Source: Pseudomonas sp.
Lineage (GTDB): Bacteria; Pseudomonadota; Gammaproteobacteria; Pseudomonadales; Pseudomonadaceae
Reading direction: 5' to 3'
Assembly (NCBI RefSeq): GCF_002796985.1
Contig: NZ_PEKX01000004.1
Location: 342,438-406,437 of the forward strand
Length of the DNA stretch: 64,000 bases
Part shown: in pieces, positions 8,371 through 17,694 of the stretch
How positions within the stretch are numbered: position 1 is the stretch's first letter
Layout of the letters: each line of letters starts with the position of its first letter
The notes under the pieces: model-generated
Told to the model about the DNA's origin: nothing
The model's input: the letters and a program-made list of their open reading frames with translations, nothing else
The model's database searches: none
Position numbers and translations under genes: made by a program

Positions 8371-9237
8371 ATGAGCGCCAACCTGCTAGCCATCCGCCCG
8401 CGTGCCGAAGATGTCGAGGGCGTGCCCATCCTGCGGCCCCTGCCGTCAGCCCAGCGCCGCAGCGTCGGCCCCTTCGTGTTCTTCGACCACATGCTCGAAA
8501 GCCGCTTCGCGCCGCAGCACGGCATGGACATCCGCCAGCATCCGCACATCGGCCTGTCGACCCTCACCTACCTGTTCGAGGGCCAGGTGCAGCACAAGGA
8601 CAGCCTCGGTTCCGACCAGTTGGTGCTACCCGGCGACGTCAGCTGGATGACTGCCGGGCGCGGCGTCGCCCACGTCGAGCGCACCCCGGCGGACCTGCTG
8701 CACAGCGGCTCGCGTCTGCACGGCCTGCAGGTCTGGCTGGCCCTGCCGCGCGAGCTGGAAGGTTGCGAGCCCAGCTACAGCCACCACGCCAGCGCCAGCC
8801 TGCCGGAGAGCGACAGCCTGGGCGTGCGCGTCCGCATGATCGCCGGCTCAGGCTTCTGCCTGGAGTCGCCGGTGCCGGTGCGCTCGAAGACGCTCTACGC
8901 CGACTTGCAACTCAGCGCCGGTGCAACCCTGGCGATCCCGGACGAACATCCCGAGCGCGCGCTCTACCTGATCGAAGGCGAGGCACTGCTGGACGATGAG
9001 CCGCTGCCGCTGCACGAACTGGTGGTGCTGCCCGAGGGCGAGACCTTCACCCTCTCCGGCTGCGGCGACTGCCATGCGGTGATCATTGGCGGCGACCCAC
9101 TGGACGGGCCGCGGCGGATGAACTGGAATTTCATCGCCAGCGACCCGGCATTGATCGACAGCGCTCGCGAACGCTGGGCCGCGCGCGACTGGCCGACAGT
9201 GCCGGGCGAGCAGGAACGCATCGAACTGCCGCGCTAG
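8371..9237 (+). CDS. Pirin family protein (bicupin)
   Basis: This 288-residue bicupin has the pirin N-terminal metal site: His57 and His59 (DIRQHPHIG), and His101 and Glu103 (GVAHVE). Family members bind Fe, and some have quercetin 2,3-dioxygenase activity. The motif PFVFFDHM near residue 34 and the C-terminal GGDPLDGPRRMNWNF are typical. The two residue pairs needed for metal are intact, so an active metalloprotein is likely, but the substrate is unknown. Confidence 0.92.
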   Translation: MSANLLAIRPRAEDVEGVPILRPLPSAQRRSVGPFVFFDHMLESRFAPQHGMDIRQHPHIGLSTLTYLFEGQVQHKDSLGSDQLVLPGDVSWMTAGRGVAHVERTPADLLHSGSRLHGLQVWLALPRELEGCEPSYSHHASASLPESDSLGVRVRMIAGSGFCLESPVPVRSKTLYADLQLSAGATLAIPDEHPERALYLIEGEALLDDEPLPLHELVVLPEGETFTLSGCGDCHAVIIGGDPLDGPRRMNWNFIASDPALIDSARERWAARDWPTVPGEQERIELPR

Positions 9238-9383
9238 CCGTACAGAGACACCGATCAGAAATCGCCGCCCCGCAGTCGAAACCGGCGAATGAAAGGGGAC
9301 GCGCGATGCGGCTTGCCGCAGCATCGCACCTCCCGAATCCTTGCCGACGGCAAGCCCGCTACTTCTGGCCCAAGGAGTCCGTG

Positions 9384-10637
9384 ATGGACCAGTCGACCGC
9401 CAACCGCCACACCAGCGCCCTCACCGTGCTGACCCTGCTGTTCTTCATGTGGGGCCTGATCACCTCGCTGAACGACATCCTCGTGCCGCACCTCAAGGCG
9501 GTCTTCACCCTGTCCTACGTAGAAGCCTCGCTGGTGCAGTTCTGCTTCTTCGGCGCCTACTTCATCATGTCCTTCCCCGCCGGGCGGCTGGTGGAGAAAG
9601 TCGGCTACAAGAGCGGCATCATCGTCGGCCTGGCCACCGCCGGGATCGGCTGCCTGCTGTTCTATCCTGCGGCCGGCTCGCAGTCCTATCCGTTCTTCCT
9701 CGCCGCGTTGTTCATCCTCGCCTCCGGCATCACCCTGTTGCAGGTCGCGGCCAACCCCTACGTCAACGTGCTCGGCCCCGCATCGACGGCGGCGAGTCGG
9801 CTGAACCTGACCCAGGCCTTCAATTCCCTGGGCACCACGGTCGGCCCGTTGGTGGGCTCGGTGACCATCCTTGCCATCGGGGCCGGCGCCGCCTCGCAGA
9901 TCGGCAGCTCGGCCGCCAGCGAGGCCGACTCGGTGAAGACGCCCTACCTGGTGCTGGCCGGTCTGCTGTTCGCCATCGCCGTGCTGATCGCCCTGTTCCG
10001 CCTGCCGAAGATTCACCACGGCTCCCCCACCGACGGCGTGGCCGGGCGCCAATCGATCTTCGCCCATCGCCACCTGGTGTTCGGGGTGATCGCGATCTTC
10101 TGCTACGTCGGCGCCGAGGTGTCCATCGGCAGCTACCTGGTCAGCCTGATGGGCCAACCGGAAATCGCCGGCCTGCCTGCCGATCAGGCCGGCAAGTACC
10201 TGTCGTTCTACTGGGGCGGCGCCATGGTCGGGCGCTTCATCGGCAGCGCGCTGATGCGTGCCATCGCACCGAACCGCCTGCTGGCCTTCAATGCCGTTGC
10301 CATCGCAGTGCTGATCGGCACCGCGCTGACCGTCGGTGGGCACATGGCGATGTGGGCGCTGATCCTGATCGGCCTGTTCAACTCGATCATGTTCCCAACC
10401 ATCTTCTCCCTCGCCCTGGAGGGCCTGGGCAACCTCACCAGCAAGGGCTCCGGCCTGCTCTGCATGGCCATCGTCGGCGGCGCCGTGATGCCGCTGGTGC
10501 AGGCCTTCTTCGCCGACCGCATCGGCCTGCTGCCGTCCTTCGCCATCCCACTGGTGTGCTACCTGTACATCATCTGGTTCGGCGTACGCGGCTATCGCGC
10601 CGACCAGCCCGCCACGGCGCCCGCGCGCAACGCCTGA
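9384..10637 (+). CDS. FucP/GluP-family sugar:H+ symporter (MFS)
   Basis: The 417-residue product has about 12 hydrophobic helices. The first helix motif FFMWGLITSLNDILVPHLK and the ALxILASGITLLQVAANPY segment near residue 120 are diagnostic of the FucP group of the major facilitator superfamily, which takes up fucose, glucose or galactose with protons. The ATG chosen (MDQSTANRH) has AAGGAG 8 nt upstream; the open frame before it has no such site. No sugar catabolic genes lie beside it, so the substrate is uncertain. A GC-rich hairpin follows the stop. Confidence 0.9.
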   Translation: MDQSTANRHTSALTVLTLLFFMWGLITSLNDILVPHLKAVFTLSYVEASLVQFCFFGAYFIMSFPAGRLVEKVGYKSGIIVGLATAGIGCLLFYPAAGSQSYPFFLAALFILASGITLLQVAANPYVNVLGPASTAASRLNLTQAFNSLGTTVGPLVGSVTILAIGAGAASQIGSSAASEADSVKTPYLVLAGLLFAIAVLIALFRLPKIHHGSPTDGVAGRQSIFAHRHLVFGVIAIFCYVGAEVSIGSYLVSLMGQPEIAGLPADQAGKYLSFYWGGAMVGRFIGSALMRAIAPNRLLAFNAVAIAVLIGTALTVGGHMAMWALILIGLFNSIMFPTIFSLALEGLGNLTSKGSGLLCMAIVGGAVMPLVQAFFADRIGLLPSFAIPLVCYLYIIWFGVRGYRADQPATAPARNA

Positions 10638-10651
10638 AGCCAGCACCTGAC

Positions 10652-10672
10652 GGGGCGCAGTGCCTGCGCCCC
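10652..10672 (+). terminator. GC-rich hairpin after the MFS gene
   Basis: Stem GGGGCGCA / TGCGCCCC with loop GTGCC, 14 bp after the transporter stop. There is no strong T-run, so it may work as a weak terminator or a 3' stabiliser. Confidence 0.5.
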
Positions 10673-10814
10673 TATCGCCCGATTCCTACAGGCCTATCGG
10701 CCTGCTCGCCCTAGCTGGCGTCAAGCCGCTCCCGAAGACTCCCTTCCTTTTCCCTGCACCCGCTGTCCTCGGCGGTGATGTCGGGCCTGTCTCTCTCAGG
10801 AAGGAGCCCACCCC

Positions 10815-11306
10815 GTGGCTGATCCCCTCACACTGGTCGTCAACGGCCAGTCCTGGCCGCTCGCCGTGCCAGCCGACACGCCGCTGCTGTATGTCCTGCG
10901 CAACGACCTGCAGCTCAACGGCCCCAAGTTCGGCTGCGGCCTGGGCGAGTGCGGCGCCTGCACCGTGCACCTCGATGGCGTCGCCACGCGTTCGTGCATC
11001 ACGCCGGTCTCCGCCGCCATGGGACGCAAAGTCACCACCCTTGAGGGACTTGGCAGCCTCGAAGCCCTGCACCCGGTACAGCAGGCCTTCATCGACGAGC
11101 AGGCGGCCCAGTGCGGCTACTGCACCAACGGCATGGTCATGACCAGCGCGGCTCTGCTCTCCCGCAACCCGACGCCGAGCGACGACGAGATTCGCCAGGA
11201 ACTGGCCTACAACCTCTGTCGCTGCGGCGCCCATATGGAAATCCTCAACGCCGTACGACGCGCCGCCGGCCGCCGCGGCGATGACAGCCAGGGGAATCCG
11301 GCATGA
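10815..11306 (+). CDS. (2Fe-2S) subunit of a molybdenum hydroxylase / aldehyde dehydrogenase
   Basis: This 163-residue protein carries both iron-sulfur sites of the xanthine oxidase family small subunit. The plant-ferredoxin type cluster uses Cys41, Cys46, Cys49 and Cys61 (FGCGLGECGAC). The second uses Cys100, Cys103, Cys135 and Cys137 (QCGYC, CRCGAH). It passes electrons from the Mo site to the next carrier. The start is GTG, with AGGAAGGAG 8 nt upstream. Its last four bases overlap the next gene (ATGA), so translation is coupled. No FAD subunit is present, as in the IorAB/aldehyde dehydrogenase type where a cytochrome c takes the electrons. Confidence 0.93.
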   Translation: MADPLTLVVNGQSWPLAVPADTPLLYVLRNDLQLNGPKFGCGLGECGACTVHLDGVATRSCITPVSAAMGRKVTTLEGLGSLEALHPVQQAFIDEQAAQCGYCTNGMVMTSAALLSRNPTPSDDEIRQELAYNLCRCGAHMEILNAVRRAAGRRGDDSQGNPA

Positions 11307-13540
11307 ACCTGCTCAGCCGCCGCCACTTCCTCAAGGCTGGCGGCGTGCTGCTGGTCAGTGTCCAGCTGCCACGCCCGCTGCTGGCTCAGGGCGCCGACAA
11401 TGGCCTGCCGCTCGACCAGCTCGACAGCTTCATCGCCATCGCCGCCAACGGCACCATCACCGGCTCCTGCGGCCATGTCGACCTGGGCACCGGCCTCCGC
11501 ACCGCCCTGAGCCAGATCGTCGCGGAAGAGCTGAATGTCGATATCCGGCAGGTGACCCTGCTGCTGGGCGACACTCGCTATACACCCGACCAGGGGCCGA
11601 CCATCGCCAGCTCGAGCATCCAGGTCAGCGCCATCCCGTTGCGCCGCGCCGCGGCCGAAGCGCGGGAGTTCCTCCTGCAGCGTGCCGCGCAAGCCCTGAA
11701 GACCGATATCCGCCAGCTCGACTGCGCGGACGGCGCCATCTTCGTCAAACGCAAACCGGCGCGCCGCATCGGCTATGGCGAGCTGCTGCAAGGGCAGCGC
11801 TTCGAACTGAAGATCGACGCCAGCGCGCCGCTCAAAGCACACAGCGACTACCGGGTGGTCGGGCATTCGGTGCCACGCCTGGACATCCCCGCAAAGGTCA
11901 CCGGCGTACTGACCTACGTGCATGACATGCGCCTGCCGGACATGCTCCATGGCCGCGTGGTGCGCCCGCCCTACACCGGCGCCGACGTCAATGCACCACT
12001 GGGCAGAAGCCGGGTGGCAGTGGATGAACAGTCCGTGGCCCACCTGCCCGGCTTCGTTCGGCTGGTCGTCATCGGTGACTTCATCGGCGTGGTGGCCGAG
12101 CGCGAGGAGCAGGCGATCCGCATAGCTCGCGAGCTGAAGGTGCGCTGGAAGAACTGGAGCGACCTGCCGCCCCTGGGCCTCGACGACCTGGAAGCAACCC
12201 TGCGCGCCCACCCCAAGCAACCGCGCCTGCTGCAGGACGATGCGCAAATGGACGCGGTACTCAAGCAAGTCGCCCGCCCGCTGCAGCGCACCTACGTCTG
12301 GCCCTATCAGCAGCATGCCTCCATCGGCCCGTCCTGCGCGCTGGCGCACTTCGAGGACGACGTGATGAAGGTCTGGTCGGGCACCCAGAACCCCCACAGC
12401 CTGCGCGCCGACCTGGTGACACTGCTCGGCATGCCGCCCGAACAGGTCGAAGTCATACGGATGGAAGCGTCCGGCTGCTACGGGCGCAACTGTGCGGACG
12501 ACGTGGCCGCCGACGCCGCCCTGCTCGCCATGGCGGTCGGTCAGCCGGTGCGTGTACAGCTGATGCGCGAGGAGGAACACGGCTGGGAGCCCAAGGGCTC
12601 GGCGCAACTGATCGAAGTCCGTGGTGGGCTGGACAAGGACGGCAACGTGGCGGCCTACGATTTCACCACCTGCTACCCCTCCAACAACGGCATCAACCTG
12701 GCGCTGCTGCTGACTTTGCGGGCGGACACCAAACCCCAGGTGACAAAGATGGGCGACCGCACTGCCGTCCCGCAGTACGCCTATCCGCACATGCGCGTGG
12801 TCTGCAATGACGCCGCCCCCATCGTCCGCGCGTCGTGGATGCGCGGCGTGTCGGCGCTGCCCAACGTGTTCGCCCACGAGTCCTACATCGACGAACTGGC
12901 GCAGATGGCCGGCGCCGACCCCATCGAATTCCGCCTGCGCTATCTGCACGACGACCGCGCGATTGCGCTGATCAACGCGCTGGCCACCTCCGCCCACTGG
13001 CAGCCACGCGTCTCCCCCAACCCACAGGCGCACCAGGGCAACCTGCTGGTCGGCCGTGGCTTTGCCTATGCGCGCTACTTCCACAGTGACTTTCCGGGGT
13101 TCGGCTCAGCCTGGGCCGCCTGGATCGTCGACGTTGAAGTCGAGCCACACACCGGGGCCGTCCGCGTGGCCGAAGTCCATGTGGCGCAGGACTGCGGGCA
13201 GATGGTCAACCCCGACGGCGTGCGCCATCAGGTCCACGGCAACGTGATCCAGGCCACCAGCCGCGCGCTGATGGAGTACTCCACCTTCGACCGCAGCGGG
13301 GTCACCAGCCTGGAATGGGGCGGCTATCCGATCCTCGGTTTCACCCAGGTGCCGAAGATCACCGCGCTGCTGCTCGACCGCCCCGGCACCCCGCCGCTGG
13401 GGGCTGGAGAATCCACCTCGGTGCCCAGCGCCGCCGCCATCGCCAACGCCCTGTACGACGCCACCGGCGTGCGCTTCCTGCGCCCGCCGTTCACGCCCGA
13501 GCGGGTTCGGGCCGCGCTGCAAGAGAAGCAACCGTCATGA
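11303..13540 (+). CDS. Molybdopterin-binding catalytic subunit of a membrane/periplasmic aldehyde dehydrogenase-type Mo hydroxylase
   Basis: This 745-residue large subunit begins with a twin-arginine type leader (MNLLSRRHFLKAGG, R6-R7), so the cofactor-loaded complex is probably exported through Tat. Mo-hydroxylase features include GHVDLGTGLRTALSQI near residue 55 and the C-terminal PPLGAGES, in which Glu703 is the expected catalytic base. It lies between a 2Fe-2S subunit and a triheme cytochrome c in an ATGA-overlapped operon. The arrangement matches aldehyde dehydrogenases of acetic acid bacteria and IorAB-like enzymes. The substrate (aldehyde or N-heterocycle) cannot be told. Chaperone genes are not in the window. 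Confidence 0.9.
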   Translation: MNLLSRRHFLKAGGVLLVSVQLPRPLLAQGADNGLPLDQLDSFIAIAANGTITGSCGHVDLGTGLRTALSQIVAEELNVDIRQVTLLLGDTRYTPDQGPTIASSSIQVSAIPLRRAAAEAREFLLQRAAQALKTDIRQLDCADGAIFVKRKPARRIGYGELLQGQRFELKIDASAPLKAHSDYRVVGHSVPRLDIPAKVTGVLTYVHDMRLPDMLHGRVVRPPYTGADVNAPLGRSRVAVDEQSVAHLPGFVRLVVIGDFIGVVAEREEQAIRIARELKVRWKNWSDLPPLGLDDLEATLRAHPKQPRLLQDDAQMDAVLKQVARPLQRTYVWPYQQHASIGPSCALAHFEDDVMKVWSGTQNPHSLRADLVTLLGMPPEQVEVIRMEASGCYGRNCADDVAADAALLAMAVGQPVRVQLMREEEHGWEPKGSAQLIEVRGGLDKDGNVAAYDFTTCYPSNNGINLALLLTLRADTKPQVTKMGDRTAVPQYAYPHMRVVCNDAAPIVRASWMRGVSALPNVFAHESYIDELAQMAGADPIEFRLRYLHDDRAIALINALATSAHWQPRVSPNPQAHQGNLLVGRGFAYARYFHSDFPGFGSAWAAWIVDVEVEPHTGAVRVAEVHVAQDCGQMVNPDGVRHQVHGNVIQATSRALMEYSTFDRSGVTSLEWGGYPILGFTQVPKITALLLDRPGTPPLGAGESTSVPSAAAIANALYDATGVRFLRPPFTPERVRAALQEKQPS

Positions 13541-14817
13541 AAAACACTTCACTGGCCGTTATCGGCGGGCTTGCCGCGCTCGCCGTGCTGGGCCTGATCG
13601 CCACTTGGCAACCGAGCATTGCACCGATCGACCCGCCGGACCCTGCCAGCTTTGCCGCCGACGCCATCGCGCGCGGGCAGCGGCTGGCCGCCCTGGGCGA
13701 CTGCGCGGCGTGCCACACCCGTGACGGCGGCGCCCCGCTAAGCGGCGGCCGCGCCATGGCCACCCCGTTCGGCACGCTCTACACCACCAACCTCACTCCG
13801 GACCGTGAGGACGGTATTGGCGTCTGGTCCTTCGAGGCTTTCAAGCGGGCGATGCGCGAAGGCATTTCGCGGGAAGGCGACTACCTCTACCCGGCCTTCC
13901 CTTACACCGCCTTCACCCGAGTCGGCGACGAAGACCTGCGCGACCTCTATGCCTACCTGATGAGCCGCCCGGCCGTGGAGACCGACACCCCTGACAATCG
14001 CCTGCCCTTCCCCTACAACCACCGGCAGATCATGGCGGGCTGGAACCTGCTGTTCTTCGACAAGGGCCCCCTGCCGGCGCAGCCGCAACGGGACACGCAG
14101 TGGAATCGCGGCGCCTATCTGGTGGAGGGGCTCGGCCATTGCAGCGCCTGCCACTCGCCGCGCAACGCACTGGGCGCCGAACGCAGCGGCAAGGAGCGCT
14201 TTGCCGGCGCGACGGTGGACGGCTGGAAGGCACCTGCGCTCAATGCCGACAGCAAGCCACCCATCCCGTGGGACCAGGCAACGCTGTACGACTACTTCCG
14301 CCATGGTTTCTCGCGCTACCACGGCGGCGCCGCCGGCCCCATGGCGCCAGTGGCAGCGGGGCTTGCCCAGCAGTCGGATGCGGACCTGCAAGCCATCGCG
14401 CGCTACCTCGCCACCTTCCTGCCGGAACAGCCAGGCAACTTCTCCCCAGAGCAATTGGCCCAGCAGCTGGAACAGCGCACCTACGGCACCCTGCAACCGG
14501 CCAGCGGAACTGGCGGACGGCTGTTCAACGGTGCCTGCATGGCTTGCCACCATGACGGCGACAGCCCGAAGCTGAATGGCGTGCGGCCGTCCCTGGCGGT
14601 GAGCAGCGACCTGTACGCGGCAACACCGGACAACCTGCTGCTGGTCGTGCTGAACGGCATCGGCGATCCCGCCCGGCCGGAGCTGGGCTACATGCCGGCG
14701 TTCCGCAACAGCCTGAACAACGAGCAGATCATCGCACTGGCGCGCTACCTGCGGGAGGACTTCGCCGGCCTGCCGGCCTGGCCGGACCTGGAGTTCAAGG
14801 TGGCCAAGCTGCGTTGA
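13537..14817 (+). CDS. Triheme c-type cytochrome, electron acceptor of the Mo hydroxylase
   Basis: The 426-residue product has an N-terminal membrane anchor or signal (residues 4-22) and three CXXCH heme motifs: Cys56-His60 (CAACH), Cys202-His206 (CSACH) and Cys334-His338 (CMACH). This is the gluconate/alcohol dehydrogenase cytochrome-subunit layout. It probably carries electrons from the Mo/Fe-S subunits to ubiquinone or the respiratory chain in the periplasm. The ATG overlaps the stop of the large subunit (ATGA), so all three proteins are made together. An inverted repeat follows the stop. Confidence 0.93.
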   Translation: MKNTSLAVIGGLAALAVLGLIATWQPSIAPIDPPDPASFAADAIARGQRLAALGDCAACHTRDGGAPLSGGRAMATPFGTLYTTNLTPDREDGIGVWSFEAFKRAMREGISREGDYLYPAFPYTAFTRVGDEDLRDLYAYLMSRPAVETDTPDNRLPFPYNHRQIMAGWNLLFFDKGPLPAQPQRDTQWNRGAYLVEGLGHCSACHSPRNALGAERSGKERFAGATVDGWKAPALNADSKPPIPWDQATLYDYFRHGFSRYHGGAAGPMAPVAAGLAQQSDADLQAIARYLATFLPEQPGNFSPEQLAQQLEQRTYGTLQPASGTGGRLFNGACMACHHDGDSPKLNGVRPSLAVSSDLYAATPDNLLLVVLNGIGDPARPELGYMPAFRNSLNNEQIIALARYLREDFAGLPAWPDLEFKVAKLR

Positions 14818-14821
14818 GCCG

Positions 14822-14855
14822 GATCGGGGGAGCGGCGCGATGCCCTCCCCCGATC
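14822..14855. terminator. Long hairpin between convergent genes
   Basis: A perfect 11-bp stem GATCGGGGGAG / CTCCCCCGATC with a 12-base loop sits exactly between the cytochrome c stop and the convergent dienelactone hydrolase stop. It can serve both strands, though T-runs are weak. Confidence 0.65.
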
Positions 14856-14858
14856 AGC

Positions 14859-15590
14859 TCAGGAGCCGAAACGCTCGTCCAGCAGGTCGAACATCGCCGC
14901 AAAGGCGCGGCGCGCTACCTTGGCGTCGTACTGCATCTTGCCGGGGATCTGCGCATGCGGGTCGGTGAAGGAATGCGCGGCGCCGCCGTAGCTGGTCAGT
15001 GCCCAGTCGACCTGGGCGTCGATCATTTCCCTGGCGAACTCAGTCAACTGCTCACGCGGCACGAAGGGGTCGATGGCGCCGTCGAGGACCAGCACCGAGC
15101 CCTTGATGTTCTTCGCATCGGCCGGGTTCGGCGTATCCAGGGTGCCATGGAAGGACACGGCAGCCGCCAGCGGCGCGCCATCGCGGGCCAGTTCCAGGGC
15201 GCAACAGCCGCCGAAGCAGAAGCCGAAGGTGGCCAGCCGGGTGGTGTCCAGCGGAACCTTGCCGGCCTGCTCCAGCAAGGTAGCGAGTGAAAGCTGCATG
15301 CGCTGGCGCAGCAGCACGCGGTCATTCTTGAGCGGCATCATCGCCGCAGCGGCCTGCTCCGTACCGTTGGGGCGGACATCCTTGCCATAGAGGTCCGCCA
15401 CCAGCACCACGTAGCCGCGCTCGGCGACCTTGCGCGCGATATCCACGGCGCCCTGGCTGACGCCCATCCAGTTCGGCGCCATCAGCAGGCCGGGGCGCAG
15501 TGCGGTACTGGAAGCATCGAACAGCAGCTGGCCCTCGAAGGACACACCGTCCTGGCTGTAGGCGACCGGTTGCACGCTGATCTGGCTCAT
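14859..15590 (-). CDS. Dienelactone hydrolase family protein
   Basis: This 243-residue alpha/beta hydrolase has the dienelactone hydrolase nucleophile motif GFCFGG with Cys125 in place of Ser, a likely Asp174 (DGAIDPF) and His206 (GGAAHSF). The family opens lactones such as 4-carboxymethylenebut-2-en-4-olide in the cytoplasm, but many members act on other esters. No chlorocatechol genes are nearby, so a general esterase role is as likely. It converges on the Mo-hydroxylase operon and lies upstream on the same strand as nothing coupled; htpG behind it is separated by a terminator. Confidence 0.88.
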   Translation of the reverse strand: MSQISVQPVAYSQDGVSFEGQLLFDASSTALRPGLLMAPNWMGVSQGAVDIARKVAERGYVVLVADLYGKDVRPNGTEQAAAAMMPLKNDRVLLRQRMQLSLATLLEQAGKVPLDTTRLATFGFCFGGCCALELARDGAPLAAAVSFHGTLDTPNPADAKNIKGSVLVLDGAIDPFVPREQLTEFAREMIDAQVDWALTSYGGAAHSFTDPHAQIPGKMQYDAKVARRAFAAMFDLLDERFGS

Positions 15591-15640
15591 TGGCTAATCC
15601 CCTTTTCGCTTGTCGGTTGGGTGGAGCGGATAAAGAAAGC

Positions 15641-15666
15641 ACAAAGCCCGCCGAAGCGGGCTTTGT
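15641..15666 (-). terminator. Rho-independent terminator of htpG
   Basis: Perfect stem ACAAAGCCCGC / GCGGGCTTTGT with a CGAA tetraloop. The minus strand continues with GCTTTCTTTA after the hairpin, just past the htpG stop. Confidence 0.85.
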
Positions 15667-15681
15667 TTTTCAGGCGGCGAC

Positions 15682-17586
15682 TCAGGCGGAAAGTTCCACC
15701 AGCAGCTTGTTCAGGCGGCGCACGTAGGCGGCCGGGTCCTTCAGGCTGTCCCCCGCGGCCAGGGCAGCCTGGTCGAAGAGGATGTGGGTCAGCTCGCCGA
15801 AGCGGTCTTCGTCGGCTTCCGCGTCGAGTTTCTCGATCAACGGGTGGGCCGGGTTGAACTCGAAGATCGGCTTGGCTTCCGGCACCTTCTGCCCGCTGGC
15901 CTCGAGGATCTGGCGCATCTGCAGGCCCAGATCCTGTTCGCCGATGGCGAGGATCGCCGGCGAGTCGGTCAGGCGGTGGGACACGCGAACCTCGGCGACT
16001 TCCTCGCCCAGCGCGGCCTTCAGGCGCTCGGCCAGGCCTGCTTTGGCCTTGGCGATCTCTTCCTGGGCCTGCTTGTCCTCATCCGAGTCCAGGCTGCCCA
16101 GGTCCAGGTCGCCACGGGCGACATCGACCAGTTGCTTGCCGTCGAACTCCGGCAGGTAGCTCATCAGCCACTCGTCGATGCGGTCGGTCAGCAGCAGCAC
16201 TTCGATGCCTTTCTTGCGGAAGACTTCCAGGTGCGGGCTGTTCTTCACCTGGGCGAAGCTTTCGCCGGTGAGGTAGTAGATCTTGTCCTGGCCTTCCTTC
16301 AGACGACCGATGTAGTCGGCCAGGGAAACGCTCTGCTCGCCGCTCTCGTCGCTGGTGGAAGAGAAGCGCAACAGGCCGGCGATCTTGTCCTTGTTGGCGA
16401 AGTCCTCGGCCGGGCCTTCCTTCAACACCTGGCCGAAGTTTTTCCAGAAGCCCTTGTAGGCTTCGGCGTCGTTGCTTGCCAACTTCTCCAGCATGTCCAG
16501 CGAGCGCTTGGTCAGCGCCGACTTCATCGAATCGACGATGGGGCCGGACTGCAGGATCTCGCGGGAGACGTTCAGCGACAGGTCGTTGGAGTCCACCACG
16601 CCCTTGATGAAGCGCAGGTACAGCGGCAGGAACTGGTCGGCCTGGTCCATGATGAACACGCGCTGCACGTACAGCTTCAGGCCGCGCGGGGCCTCGCGGT
16701 GGTACAGGTCGAACGGCGCGCGCGCCGGAACGTACAGCAGCGAGGTGTACTCAAGCTTGCCCTCGACCTTGTTGTGGCTCCAGGTCAGCGGGTTCTCGAA
16801 GTCATGGGCGATGTGCTTGTAGAACTCCTGGTATTCCTCGTCCTTCACCTCGGTGCGCGGACGGGTCCACAGGGCGCTGGCGCGGTTGACCACTTCCCAC
16901 TCGGTTTCAGCCGGCTTGTCAGCCTCTTCACCGTGGTGTTCCTTGGGCAGCTCGATGGGCAGCGCGATGTGGTCGGAGTACTTCTTGACGATGTTGCGCA
17001 GGCGCCAGCCGTCGGCGAACTCGTCTTCGCCGTCCTTCAGGTGCAGGACGATGCGGGTGCCGCGCTCGGCTTTCTCGACGGTGGCGACTTCGAAGTCACC
17101 TTCACCCTTGGAGGACCAGTGCACGCCCTCGCTGGCCGGTGCGCCGGCACGACGGCTGAAGACGTCGACCTTGTCGGCGACGATGAAGGCGCTGTAGAAG
17201 CCCACACCGAACTGGCCGATCAGGTGCGAATCCTTCTTCTGGTCACCGGAGAGGTTCTTCAGGAAGTCGGAGGTGCCGGACTTGGCGATGGTGCCCAGGT
17301 GCGCAATGACTTCCTCGCGGCTCATGCCGATGCCGTTGTCTTCGAGGGTGACGGTCTTGGCGTCCTTGTCGAAGCTCACACGGATTTTCAGCTCGGCGCC
17401 GCCTTCGAGCAGCTCAGGCTTGGCCAGAGCCTCGAAACGCAGCTTGTCGGCGGCGTCCGATGCGTTGGAAATCAGTTCGCGAAGGAAGATTTCCTTGTTC
17501 GAATACAGGGAGTGAATCATCAGGTGAAGCAGCTGCTTCACTTCGGTCTGGAAGCCCAGCGTTTCTTTTTGAGTCTCCGCGCTCAT
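15682..17586 (-). CDS. htpG: Molecular chaperone HtpG (Hsp90)
   Basis: This 634-residue protein is full-length bacterial Hsp90. The N-terminal ATPase domain begins ETLGFQTEVKQLLHLMIHSLYSNKEIF and contains RELISNASDAADKLR and DNGIGMS (near residue 81). The middle domain carries NVSREILQ, and a C-terminal dimerisation domain follows. It folds and remodels client proteins in the cytoplasm using ATP. The start MSAETQK has GGAG 9 nt upstream and gives the usual family length; an upstream in-frame ATG would add eight residues. Heat-shock control is likely, but I did not identify a sigma-32 promoter. Confidence 0.97.
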   Translation of the reverse strand: MSAETQKETLGFQTEVKQLLHLMIHSLYSNKEIFLRELISNASDAADKLRFEALAKPELLEGGAELKIRVSFDKDAKTVTLEDNGIGMSREEVIAHLGTIAKSGTSDFLKNLSGDQKKDSHLIGQFGVGFYSAFIVADKVDVFSRRAGAPASEGVHWSSKGEGDFEVATVEKAERGTRIVLHLKDGEDEFADGWRLRNIVKKYSDHIALPIELPKEHHGEEADKPAETEWEVVNRASALWTRPRTEVKDEEYQEFYKHIAHDFENPLTWSHNKVEGKLEYTSLLYVPARAPFDLYHREAPRGLKLYVQRVFIMDQADQFLPLYLRFIKGVVDSNDLSLNVSREILQSGPIVDSMKSALTKRSLDMLEKLASNDAEAYKGFWKNFGQVLKEGPAEDFANKDKIAGLLRFSSTSDESGEQSVSLADYIGRLKEGQDKIYYLTGESFAQVKNSPHLEVFRKKGIEVLLLTDRIDEWLMSYLPEFDGKQLVDVARGDLDLGSLDSDEDKQAQEEIAKAKAGLAERLKAALGEEVAEVRVSHRLTDSPAILAIGEQDLGLQMRQILEASGQKVPEAKPIFEFNPAHPLIEKLDAEADEDRFGELTHILFDQAALAAGDSLKDPAAYVRRLNKLLVELSA

Positions 17587-17694
17587 CGTTTCTCGCTCCG
17601 AGGATGGCAAATGCCGCGTCGTGCGGCCGATGTCAGCGAGATGGGGGCTTCCCGAGCCAATTCAAGGGGTTGGAGAAAAATCGCCGGTGGGCGG

